The notes below the pieces were generated by a model. It saw nothing but the letters and a program-made list of their open reading frames with translations. It had not been told where the DNA came from and did not search any database. The position numbers and the translations under genes are program-made. Below are positions 54,563-64,000 of a DNA stretch of 64,000 nucleotides, piece after piece; position 1 is the stretch's first letter, and the number at the start of each line of letters is the position of its first letter. The stretch comes from Voacanga thouarsii (Eukaryota; Streptophyta; Magnoliopsida; Gentianales; Apocynaceae): NCBI GenBank assembly GCA_026120185.1, contig JANUWF010001110.1:2643001-2707000 (forward strand), given 5' to 3'.

Positions 54563-56399
54563 TCATGGAATGTATGCCCTCTAGACTAGGTTTCTGATGT
54601 AATTATCGAATTTATTAATAAAAAAACTTATTCTCAAAATTTTTTTTCTGAATTTAAATATTATTTGTGCACAATTTACTTTTGGAAAAGTCTCATTGTT
54701 TAAGTAAGTGATCCATGTGAATGGTGGTCTTTCACAATAAAGTATGGACCACGAGTTACTTAATACATAAACGTTTGTTCTTAACTGATTGATGAGAATG
54801 AGAATCTCATTATATTTAGGTTATTGTGTTATGAATTCCAAATGAGGAATGACTTACTTTTAGCCCATAAGTAGTCCACTCACTTTATAGCATAAGCGTA
54901 TTTCGAATACGTAGAACATGACCTATAATAGTTGTTTCTAAAAGTACTATTTAGAAGAAAATCAGACTATTACTGCTACAATATGGACTAATACTTTATT
55001 GCTTGAGTATGAGTTAGTGGTTTGACGAAGTTGGAAGCATGTTCTTTGATATACTGTAGTTGAGGTTCTATCGTAGAGACAATATACTTGTTTGTTGGGT
55101 ATATATGACTAGTTAATTAAATAGACTTGTACAAGATAGCTTCTACACTATATCGCCTATTGTGACTGTTCGAATGATCTAAATATCCAGAGCCCTAGGA
55201 AACATGACTTGGATATTTACTTTAGAGTAGCTCCCATGGAAAGCGAAAACATTCTAGGAGTCGTGGATCATTGGACTAGAGGTCTAAGGATGGTAGATAT
55301 CTTTTAGAAAGGTGTTAGTACACTCTTTCTCTCTAATTGTACGACGATATGTAGATGGGTATTTTAGTCATTACACCTGTAGGTCGGAGACTTTACTAAT
55401 GCAGCATTGTCCTTGGGGTCAATATTTCCTTATGGTGATATTAGAAAATATTTAAAATGTAAAATACAGCTATTTCTATAGTAGAGGTATTTTGGTCATT
55501 TTAGTAGCCAAGGCGATGTGTCTTTTGGTCCTCAGAATAGCCCATAAGTCCTGATGTGTTTGGGTTGAGGGATTGGTCTTGTATAAAATGGATTTTATTT
55601 TATTTGAGTAGCTTAGTTTAGTTATTAGGTTAGAATAAAATAAAATGTGCAATAAAAGGGAGAGTTATATGTTGGCCCATTTGGGTTAATTAATTGATTA
55701 ATTATTGGGCTTGTATTAGTCCAAGAATAATTAAATTGAATTAAATGCTTAACCAAATAAACTAGGCCAAGGCTTGAGGTTTATATTTGCCCATTTAGGT
55801 TATTTAATTAATTTAATTATTAGGCTTATATTAGTCCAGAAATAATTAAATTGAATTAAAGGCTTAACCTAATGAACTGGTTAATGGCTTAACATGACAT
55901 GGGCCTTAGGGCTTCTCTAATTCTACTGCCTCTGTTTGATTTTTAAATGCCCGGATAATAGCCTATTATTATGGTAGTTGGGATTTAAGAGAACAGTAGG
56001 AGTTTTTGCATAGAATGTCTTTTACTTTCCCCTCTAGTCATTCTTCTTCTATCTGGGTAGACTATGATCTCTGTGCTATTCAAGAGCAAGAACAGAGACA
56101 CAGAAGATCATCATCTTCATCATTAGCCTTCACCAGGCTTTCAGGCATGGGTTTTATTCTAAAAGACCCATAGCATTGCGTTGATGCCCATACGAAGACA
56201 ACGGCTTGCAAGACAACGGCTTGCAAGACAACAGCCTGAAGAAAGGATCACAGAACCAAAAGTGGTTCAGACCGAGTCACTGGCATCCCCTAGACCAGTG
56301 AAAAATCGCAGAGGTAAATAACTCTGTGTCTGCTCTATCTTTCAACATGCTACTATGCATTCTTTTTTTTTTCTTTTTTTTTTGACAAATTTACATTCA
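54563..56399 (+). repeat. A 3' LTR
   Basis: 1837 bp, collinear with 38787-40620. The first two bases are TC in place of TG, and no PPT precedes it. It includes the TATA box (55582-55590) and the 114-bp duplication. Ends CAAATTTACATTCA, then GAGTG. Confidence 0.93.
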
Positions 56400-56404
56400 G
56401 AGTG

Positions 56405-57756
56405 CCCTAAGACTTGAGTATAAGTTGACGGCCTGGTGAAGTTAGACTTGTATAGTTTGATGTGTGATAGGTGAGGTCTTATCGCAAGGCCAACAGCCTT
56501 CTACATTGGGTGTATGACTCTAGTTAATTAAGACGGACTTATACAATAGAGTTTGTATACTTCATTACGTGAAGAAATCACCCCATTTTGATTGTCTATA
56601 ATAATCTAAATAATCTAAGGCCCTGGGAAAGGTGACTAAGTATGTACACTCGTGTGTAGCTCTCTATGATGAGTGAATGCATACTGGAAGTTATGGATTA
56701 TCGGACTACCTATCAAAGAATGATTGATGTCATTTAGAAAGATGCAAGCCTATTTTTTCTATCTCAATGATGGGTGTTACATATAGGGGTATTTTCATCA
56801 TTACACCTGTAGGTCGAAGACACTACACTTGCAGGGGTCAATATTTCCATATGGTGATAAATGAAATATTTAAAATCATAAAATACAAATATTTGTTAGC
56901 AGGGGGATTTTTGTCATTTTAGTAGTCAAGAATAATATATTTTTTGTTCCCAAAGTAGCTCAAATAATCTTAGTAAATTTATTTAATATATGGCTTATTA
57001 GGTGAATTTATTATGGGAAGAATTCTTCCAGGAATCCAATTAATTATTTATTTGGGCTAGAATAATTAATTAGGCCATTTAATTAAATTCATTTGTTAAT
57101 TAATTTCTTGGATAATTTTATATTGGGACCAAATAGATTAATTAATTAATTAGTCTTGGGCTAATGAAATAAAATCTTGGCCCACCAGAGTTTCTGTATG
57201 GTGGCTAAAAGGTTTTAGAAACCTAGGTTAGCCGGCACTTAATAAGAAAAAGGAGGCCGATTTGTTTAGTTAGAAAAAGGAAAAGATAAGTTGGATGTTC
57301 TTTTAGAAAAAAGGCATCACGTGTGCTTGGAGATGGTTGACCGAATTTTGGAAATCCAAAACATACATGTAGGAGTTTTTTGGTTTCCCTTAAAAATAAA
57401 ACTAAGGCCACCATTTTTTTGCGGTTCATCTTTTATTTTTCCTTTAACGTTTAGCTTTTCTATTTTTCTTCCAATCTTCTTCACCTTAGTTCTACTTTCA
57501 CTGGTAAAAGTCCCCAGGAGATTAGAGAATACTCTGGATGGTCAAGAGCTAGCAAACTTGGCAAGTGTCTGATACAAAGGAGCCGACGGTTAGTTGGCAT
57601 TCCCGTAGAACAAGTAGAGGTTCCAATTCAGGAAGCGCCGTCAAACCCGAATCTTAGTCCGATTATTCAAGTAAAATGCCCTAGAAGTAAGTACTCTTAG
57701 ACTTTGGCTCAAAAAAATTTTTAAATTGTAATTTTTACTGCATATTTATTTTCCCA
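56405..57756 (+). repeat. Y 5' LTR, part 2
   Basis: Continues the LTR interrupted at 38786. Blocks such as GTGAGGTCTTATCGCAAGGCC and GTTAATTAAGACGGACTTAT match the corresponding place in the A and C LTRs at lower identity. Parts 1 and 2 total about 1.77 kb, near the 1.83 kb of A. Short ORFs at 57223-57572 are chance frames. Confidence 0.8.
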
Positions 57757-57768
57757 CGGTCTAGGAGA
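57757..57768 (+). promoter_or_regulatory. Y primer-binding site, strongly decayed
   Basis: CGGTCTAGGAGAATACT aligns with TGGTATCAGAGAATGAAG of A in the same position relative to the LTR end. Only about half of the 12 primer bases remain, so the assignment rests on position. Confidence 0.45.
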
Positions 57769-58955
57769 ATACTAATAAAAATATGGTCTTTGTGATTGTA
57801 TGGATGCCTCATGGTTTTTTTTTTTTTTTTTATTGATAGATTTTGTGTACACCTCGCACATGGAGGCATAGTTACTTGTAATTTATTATTAATCACTTTT
57901 CGTAGAATTCATGTATACCTCATTTTGAAAGGAAAATATTATATTTTAATTCAATTTATGAATTCTTATAACAAAAAAATTGGTGCCTATATTAATGCAC
58001 AAAATCTCCTGCAAAGAAAACGGAAGAAAAATGGAGAAGGAAGAAGCACAACGGGGCGGGGGTTGCTAAGAAACCGGCTGCGGTTTTCAAAGGCTAAACT
58101 GCAGCTGGCTTTGTGAAAGCCAACTACAGCATGCCTCAAGAACCAAAGGTAAGCCGGTCATAGGTGGGCTGTGATTCGCTAAAACCGAGCCGGTTTTTTC
58201 TTCAAAATTGCATTTTTTTTTATTTCTTTGTGATTTCTTTTTCTTTTAGGGCCCATATCACACAAGATTATTTTCTTACAATAGTTTATTTATTGTATTA
58301 AATAATTTTGAATGAAAATGGTTTGTAAAGGTAGAACCACCTTAGAATTAAAAATAAGATCATTTTAATTTTATTCTTATTATGATGTTTAACCCATTAT
58401 TTGGTCACATTAGAATTAATGGTCAAAGATAGCATGTAAAAAGTTTATTTTTTGGAGCATGCCTATGTTATTTAATTTTGTGATCAAATGCACAAAAGTT
58501 TTTGAGAAATCAATTTTTCTCTAGAAAAACAATTAAGGAAAATGTTTTAAAATGGAACTAAGTAATTTAAAAAATAAATTCATGGTTTTGTCTTCCAAAG
58601 GGTTTTATCCTTAACATGGAGAATAATTTTGAATATAAGTATTCTAAATTTAGTTTCTGGAAAAATGGTTTTAACTTAAGTAGTGAAATAAAAATTTGTA
58701 GTTTATTCTCTTAAAGGGTTTTACCCTTGATATAGAGAATAATAGTTGAATTTTTGGGTTTTCACTAAAGTTAATAAAACCCAATTAATTTTAAAGAAAC
58801 GTTTTTCCAAAAACTTATTTTTCTTAAAAGATTAAGTAGGAGAGGGGTTCCAATAAGCCTACAGCTTCCATCATGAATTCTTGTTAGAGATTATGGATTT
58901 TCCCGCGTCATTCTGAGTATGACCCCCTATAGAATGGATTTCCACAAGAATCTAG
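57769..58955 (+). other. Y leader, first part
   Basis: No gene supported. GC-rich island at 58040-58200 with CCGGCTGCGG, AAGCCGGTC and GAGCCGG, and a hairpin TGGCTTT-GTG-AAAGCCA at 58106-58122. Two copies of the copia leader motif lie at 58591-58624 (AAAGGGTTTTATCCTT) and 58707-58740 (AAAGGGTTTTACCCTT). A conserved block starts near 58828 and is split by S at 58955. The 57796-58116 frame is a shadow. Confidence 0.72.
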
Positions 58956-60477
58956 TGTTAGGATTCGTAGACTCCTAAACATGGAAAACATCCACGAATC
59001 CCATTCAAGGACCCAAGTAAATGATTAAGAAGATCTAAAGGTTTACAAAATTACCTCTATTCGACGTAATCGAGATCTTTCGATTCTGATTGTGCTGTTG
59101 TACGTGCAACCCGAATGATCACCAAACGCTGCAGTGTGCGAACGTCCTCTATCGGATACACACGGCGAACTAACTCATTACCCCGAGAGTGCTAGCGCCT
59201 AGGGTTTGAGAGGTTTTTTTTTTCTGGTGAATGGAGGCATGAATATTTTTAATATAACAACTCTCTTGAGAATACAGCTAGGGTTTTCTTAAAAACCCCT
59301 CCGAACCTCTTAGCGTCCAACTCTGATAATGTCTTATTATATTTTAATTTAAATTCAAATTAAATTAAAACTAATATGATAAGATTCTGTCATTATCTCG
59401 GTAATTTAACTAATTAATTTACCGAGTCAGATTCTTATAATCTGGACATCATTCAAATACATCGAATGTGGACATATTTCCAGATTCACTGTATCTGGTA
59501 AATGTTCTAGGTTCGATTAACTTAGACATATTTCTAGTTTCATCGAATCTTGTTACCATAAAAATAACCTAACAAGTTCGCTTATTGTGTGACCCTATAG
59601 GTTCATTTGACATTGGCAGTGTACCCAAATCACATTTAAATGGCCCACAAGTTATAAGCGATTTCTAGCAAAACATTATAACTATCCAGGTTAAATGAAA
59701 ATCAATAATCTCTTTGAACTAAACCATAATTTTATATTTAATCCTTTTGTCACACGATATCCAGATTAAGCATAAAGCATGAAGCATGTCATCTTTATTA
59801 AGCTTAATCAATTATTTCTTGATTTCATAGTACACAATTCAAACAAATGATATCAATATCTTAGATTGATATATTTGAGCACGGCCATGTATTTTAACAT
59901 TCTAACTTATCAAGGGGCCCATGGATATCTCTCCCATAATTGAGAGGGACAAATTCCTTCATTATCAATCATATTCCTCTCCTTGATTTATTCTATATCC
60001 AATAGTAGTCTAATTTATTATCTGGTTAAAGACAATTTTAGACAACGTCAAAATATAGAATTTATCAAGCAGGAAACTATAATGAATTTAGGTCGAAGGA
60101 CTTTTAATATCATTATGGCTAGAAAGTATTTATGACATGTTCCATGAAGTACTCTCACAGTGGGTCATGCCCAATATAATATTCTCTAACATTTATTTAT
60201 ATTTTGACTTGATATCACATATATCCTTGACCAGTAAAAAATAGCCATCAAGTCACAAATATACTAATCTTAATTTATTATTGTTCCACTAATAATAATC
60301 GATCAGGGACAGTTTAAGAATAGTCATTGTATTCATTGTAGGGTTTTACGATCAAGTCACCTACTTGATGACAACAAAACAAAATGCACTATTCATGGAA
60401 AGAAATGCCTTATATTATTACATAATACATAACAACAATAGTATAAGTACAAATTAACTCTAGGCATATCCCTAACA
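58956..60477 (-). mobile_element. S: 1.52-kb solo LTR (probably copia) with perfect TCTAG duplication
   Basis: Plus-strand start TGTTAGGATTCG, end ATCCCTAACA, 7-bp inverted ends TGTTAGG/CCTAACA, flanked by TCTAG at 58951-58955 and 60478-60482. No coding sequence, PBS or PPT inside, so it reads as a solo LTR. Orientation is inferred from resemblance of its minus-strand start to the K LTR start. The Y leader resumes directly after it. Confidence 0.88.
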
Positions 60478-60689
60478 TCTAGAACTAACGGAGGAATTAT
60501 AATTAAAGTCTAGGATATGTGTTAGTGTCAGCCAGCTTATCATTCGAGGTATTAATGTTGGATTGTCTGTAGTGGGTGAGAGTAGTGACCATCCTATCGA
60601 TGGAACTATTTTTAGATCATTACGTATTAATGAAATTTAATTTGTGATGGTTGTACACTTAATTTAGAAAATTCTTAACCTTCCTACGA

Positions 60690-61440
60690 AATTCTATCAA
60701 TATTTCTAAGAGATAAAATTAGAAATCTGAACATAGTACTCATGGCGGAGGGGTACAATTATATTCTAATTGACCCCTATCCTGAAATTGGGAAAGATTC
60801 CACGGATCAGGATCGTGAGGCTAAGAAGGCATGGAAGAAAGTCGATATGATAGCACGATACTATATGTTGGCTTCCATGTCCAATGTTCTTCAGTCTAAG
60901 CACAAGAAGATGCCTATTGCATATGACATCGATGTATCATTACACACCATGTTTGTTGACAAGAGCCGGCCCACAAGACAGGAAGCTCTTAGAGAAATTA
61001 TGAACACTAGGATGGCTGAAGGGGCATCAGTTCGCAATCATATATGTAAGATGATTGCTCACTTCGAGGAGGCCGAGGTCCTAAGGGCAATAATCAATTC
61101 TGAGAGCCAAATTAACATGGTTCTTGAGACTTTGCCGAATTCATATTCTCAGTTAATGATAAACTATAACATGAACAAGTTGACTATGTCTTTAACTGAG
61201 CTGATGAAAGAACTCTAGGCTGCTAAGAAAATTATGAAACCTGAATCAAAGATTTTGGTAACTCGTTCTGGTTCATCTTCTAGAACTGGGTCCCAACCAA
61301 AAAAGTTCAAGAAGAAAAACACCCAGAACAATGCAAGGGCCTAGCCTAAGGGATCCAAGACCAACGCCAAGTTCAAGGGAAAGTATTTCAAATGTGGTAA
61401 TAATGGGCATTTTAAAAAAGACTGTCCGAACTTCTTGGCC
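60690..61440 (+). pseudogene. Y gag, N-terminus deleted
   Basis: Recognisable from RNLNIVLMAEGYNYILIDP onward. An open frame 60742-61218 has AKKAWKKVDMIARYYMLASM, SNVLQSKHKKMPIAYDIDVS, KSRPTRQEALREIMNTRMAE and LETLPNSYSQLMINYNMNKL. After a TAG, a Lys-rich tail and a knuckle FKCGNNGHFKKDC follow, with only its first Cys changed. About 35 N-terminal residues present in A and W (through the NYxDWKR motif) are lost through a deletion near 60710. This is the longest clean gag frame of the three related copia elements. Confidence 0.88.
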
Positions 61441-62497
61441 AAGTCCTCTTTAAATATTGCTCTATACTTAGAGTCTATATTAATGGTTGGATCATTATCC
61501 AATTGGATTATTGATTCTAGAGCCACTAACCATATCTGTAACTCCTTGCAGTGGTTTAGCAAGATAAGATGACATAGTAGAGGAGAGCATGAACTTAGAG
61601 TGGGTAACAAAGCACAAGTGTGGGCCGAAGCATTAGGAGACTTGGAGCTTTTATTTGATTGTAAAAGAATCTTAGTTTAAAAGAAATTTTATATGTTTCT
61701 AGCTTTAAATAGAATTTGATTTTAGTTTCAATATTGATTAATCAAGGATATTCTATTTCTCTCCATTCTGGTATTTTGATCAGTATAAATGGAAATATTA
61801 TTTGTTCCGAAAATATGTATAGGAATCTTTTCTATATTAATTCTATTAATTTTCAAATAAATAATACTCGGACGGAAGCTAATAATAAGAAGAGAAATGT
61901 CACATCAAATAACTCTTATTTATGGCACTTGAGATTTGGACATCCAAATCCTAATCGAATTCAGAGGTTAATCCAAAATAGGTCTTTAGACTCACTGAAA
62001 TTAGAGGAATGGCCTCAGTGTGAATCTTATATAGGTAAACTTACCAAAAGGTCCTTTACTCAATAGGCGAAAAAGGTCAAGGAAATAATAGAGTTAGTTA
62101 ATAATGATGTTTGTAGTCCTATGTTTACATTTACTAGAGGAGGTTATGAGTACTTTATCACGTTCATAGATGATCACACGCGTTTTGGTTATATTTACTT
62201 GATGAGGCGCAATTCTAACTTATTTGATAAATTCAAAGAGTTTAAACCTAAGGTAAAGCGTCAAACAGGTAAACTAATAAAAAAGCTAAGATCGGATCGT
62301 GGTGGAGAGTATCTTCTTGATGAATTTAAGGACTTTTTGGTACAATAAGGTATAGTATCTCAGCTAACTGCACTTGGTACTTCCCAACAGAATAGAGTAG
62401 CTAAGAGAAGAAATAGAACGTTGATGGAAATAGTAAGAAGCATGATGAGTCATGCAACTTTTCCTATTTCTTTTTGGGGATGTGCTCCAGAAACAGC
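61441..62497 (+). pseudogene. Y protease and integrase, cut by LTR C
   Basis: Protease WIIDSRATNHICNSLQWF has Gly-to-Arg next to the catalytic Asp. 61716-62066: LINQGYSISLHSGILISING, NNSYLWHLRFGHPNPNRIQR, EEWPQCES and KLTKRSFTQ, then TAG. 62121-62348: GGYEYFITFIDDHTRFGYIY and KLRSDRGGEYLLDEFKDF. The third integrase acid is lost: RVAKRRNRTL where GVAERRNRTL is usual (Glu to Lys). The frame runs into LTR C at FWGCAPETA, and the rest of pol is outside the window. Confidence 0.88.
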
Positions 62498-63527
62498 TGT
62501 TGGAATGTATGCCCTCTAGACTAGGTTCCTGATGTAATTATCGAATTTATTAATAAAAGAATTTAAGTCTTAAAATTTTGTTTGTAAATTTATGTTTTAT
62601 TTGTGTACGATTTATGTTTGAAAAGGATCTATTGTGTTTAAGTAAGAGATCAATATGAATGGTGGTTTTTCATAGTAAGGTACGGATCACGGGTTACTTA
62701 ATACATAAACGTTTGTTCGTAACCGATTGGTGAGAATAGGAATCTCATCATGTTTAGGTTATTGTGTTATGAATTCCAAATAGGGAATAGCTTACCTTTA
62801 GCCAGTGAGTAGTCCACTCACTTCATAGCATGAGCGTAGTTCGAATACGTAGAACAGGACCTGTAATAGTGGTTTATAAAAGTACTATTTAGAAAAAACC
62901 CAAACAATTACTTGCTACAATGTGGACTAATACTCTACCGCTTAAATATGAGTTGGTGGTCTGAGGAAGCTACAAGCATGTACTTTAATAAGCTGTAGTT
63001 GAGGTTCTATCGTAGAGTTGACATACTTGTATGTTAGATATATTTGACTAGTTAGTTAAGGCAGACTTGTACAAGATACTTCTATGCTATATCGCCCCTT
63101 GTGACTATTCCAATGATCTAAATATCTAGAGCCTTAGGGAACATGACTTGGGTGTTTGTTTTAAGGTAGCTCCCTTGGAAAGCAAAAACATTCCAGGAGT
63201 CGTGTATCATTGGACTAGAGGTCTAAGGATGGTAGATGTCTTTTAAAGGGCTGTTAGTACACTTTTCTTCTCTAAATGTACGGCGACGCATAGAGGGGTA
63301 TTTTAATCATAACATCTATACGTCAGAGACTTTGCTAATACGACATTGTCCTTGGAGTCAATATTTTCTTATAGTGATATTAGGAAATATTCAAAATGCA
63401 AAACACAGCTATTTCTATAGCAGGGGTATTTTGGTCATTTTAGTATCCAAGGCGATGTGTCTTTTGGTCCTCAGAATAGCCCATAAGTCGATGGGTTTGG
63501 GTTTCGGGATTGATCTTGTATAAAATG
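62498..63527 (+). repeat. C: copia LTR of the A/W family, interrupted by H
   Basis: Starts TGTTGGAATGTATGCCC after ACAGC and follows the A LTR for about 1.03 kb, up to the TATA box CTTGTATAAAATG (63515-63527), where H begins. Because the family differs from Y's own LTR, it is a separate insertion into Y integrase. Whether it is a solo LTR or a full element cannot be told. The frame at 63236-63523 is a shadow. Confidence 0.88.
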
Positions 63528-64000
63528 TAGGGGTGACAATCGTGTCATGTTCGGGTTAGTGCGTCGTGTCAACTTGAGATAATTACATTCGACAGGCCAA
63601 CCCAAACACGACCTGATTAATAAACGCGTTGTGTCGTATCAACCCGTTTATTTTTGTGTCGTATTTGTGTTATAAAACGGGTTGACTCGACATGACACGA
63701 TTAGACACAAAAATTAAATAGATAGTTACTAAATTCGTCAACCCGAATACCTATTAAACTCGCCAATCTGTGCACCTTACACAAAAAAAATTTAAAAAAT
63801 CAAATCAAATCATATAAAATTAAAAAACTAATAAAACAGCCCTTAAAGTCATAAATAACCAATAAAACAACAAATCATTTCGCTAAATATCTAGAGATCT
63901 CAATAAATTCATAAGATTTAATCTTACAAATCTAAACAAATGTAATTTTGCAATAAAATTGGATTGTTCAAGAAATTATTTTCTCTAGCTAAAAGTCATT
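63528..64000 (+). mobile_element. H: end of a probable hAT-type DNA transposon
   Basis: Starts TAGGGGTGACAATCGTGTC, a terminus of the TAGGGGTG type that I associate with plant hAT elements. It is followed by many short direct and inverted subterminal motifs (GTGTCGT, AACCCGTTTA, GACACGA). An inverted pair GTCGTATCAACCCGTTTA (63633-63650) / TAAAACGGGTTGACTCGAC (63673-63691) could form a hairpin. The interior from 63780 is AT-rich without ORFs. The other end and the transposase, if any, lie beyond the window. Confidence 0.6.

Larger units (their letters stand above)
38787..56399 (+). mobile_element. A: Ty1/copia element, split by G3
   Basis: Plus strand. 5' LTR 38787-40620, PBS, leader 40635-42189, [G3 insertion], leader end 50864-51005, gag-pol 51006-54562, 3' LTR 54563-56399. 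Target duplication AAGTG (38782-38786) / GAGTG (56400-56404), one A/G difference. RNase H is cut at STMEA and joined straight to the 3' LTR, so the PPT and the end of pol are missing. The gene is further broken by frameshifts and stops, most of them TAG. Confidence 0.92.
38370..64000 (+). mobile_element. Y: Ty1/copia element, host of A, S and C
   Basis: Plus strand. 5' LTR in two parts (38370-38786, 56405-57756), decayed PBS near 57757, leader (57770-60690, interrupted by S), gag (60690-61440), protease and integrase (to 62497), then interruption by LTR C. RT and the 3' LTR would lie right of the window. The LTR start TGTTGGAATGTATACCCAAA and the proteins are related to, but distinct from, W and A. 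Confidence 0.82.

Noticed and set aside
62498..63527. LTR C read as Y's own 3' LTR following a pol deletion
   Set aside because: The Y 5' LTR starts TGTTGGAATGTATACCCAAAC, whereas C matches the A/W family TGTTGGAATGTATGCCCTCTAG; C is therefore a separate insertion.
1..64000. Host genes, rRNA or functional tRNA genes, CRISPR arrays
   Set aside because: No exon-like gene structure, no rRNA signature, and no complete tRNA cloverleaf was seen; CRISPR would not be expected in plant nuclear DNA and no spacer-repeat array is present.

Overview
The window is repetitive DNA from a flowering-plant nuclear genome. It is AT-rich, contains no intact host gene, and every kilobase I can interpret belongs to a plant-type LTR retrotransposon: Ty1/copia primed by initiator-Met tRNA, Athila-like Ty3/gypsy primed by tRNA-Asp, and a chromovirus-like Ty3/gypsy. 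The right edge carries one end of a probable hAT-type DNA transposon. I cannot name the species. Nearly all reading frames are broken, so coding entries are given as pseudogenes. The letters below (Z, W, G1, and so on) are labels for this window only.

The layout reads as nested insertions inside one old chromovirus-like element, Z (+ strand; inferred 5' LTR 12653-14348, gag remnant 36950-38110, 3' LTR from 38184). Four branches sit in Z. (1) Copia W (- strand, 6099-12652) lies in the Z 5' LTR, and Athila-like G1 (- strand, left edge to 6098) interrupts the W reverse transcriptase. (2) Athila-like G2 (+ strand, 14547-36676) lies in the Z leader. It contains copia K (- strand, 16191-30265), whose 5' LTR is split by a 4.65-kb solo LTR, V (25302-29956). 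(3) Copia Y (+ strand, 38370 to beyond the right edge) lies in the Z 3' LTR. (4) Y in turn contains copia A (+ strand, 38787-56399), solo LTR S (58956-60477) and another copia LTR, C (from 62498). A contains Athila-like G3 (- strand, 42190-50858), and C is cut at 63528 by the hAT-like end H. Target-site duplications support most joins: GTCAG for G3, ATGAG for V, TCTAG for S, CGATA/TGATA for K, GTGAC/GAGAC for G2 and AAGTG/GAGTG for A.

The biology is that of replicating and decaying retroelements. A gag gene supplies the particle; pol supplies protease, integrase, reverse transcriptase and RNase H; LTRs supply promoter and terminator; the PBS and PPT prime the two DNA strands. The most notable pattern is division of labour among the Athila-like elements. 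G1 and G3 have gag plus a second ORF of plant-transposon-protein type but no pol at all. G2 has pol but lacks the second ORF and most of gag. All three share related LTR ends, the same primer type and a second internal PPT-like block. Other unexplained structure includes GC-rich CCGGC-type islands in the LTRs or leaders of both copia and gypsy elements, a twice-repeated hairpin motif in the leaders of copia W, A and Y, a near-identical 301-bp tandem duplication in the K reverse transcriptase, and a strong G:C to A:T decay signature that hits catalytic residues.
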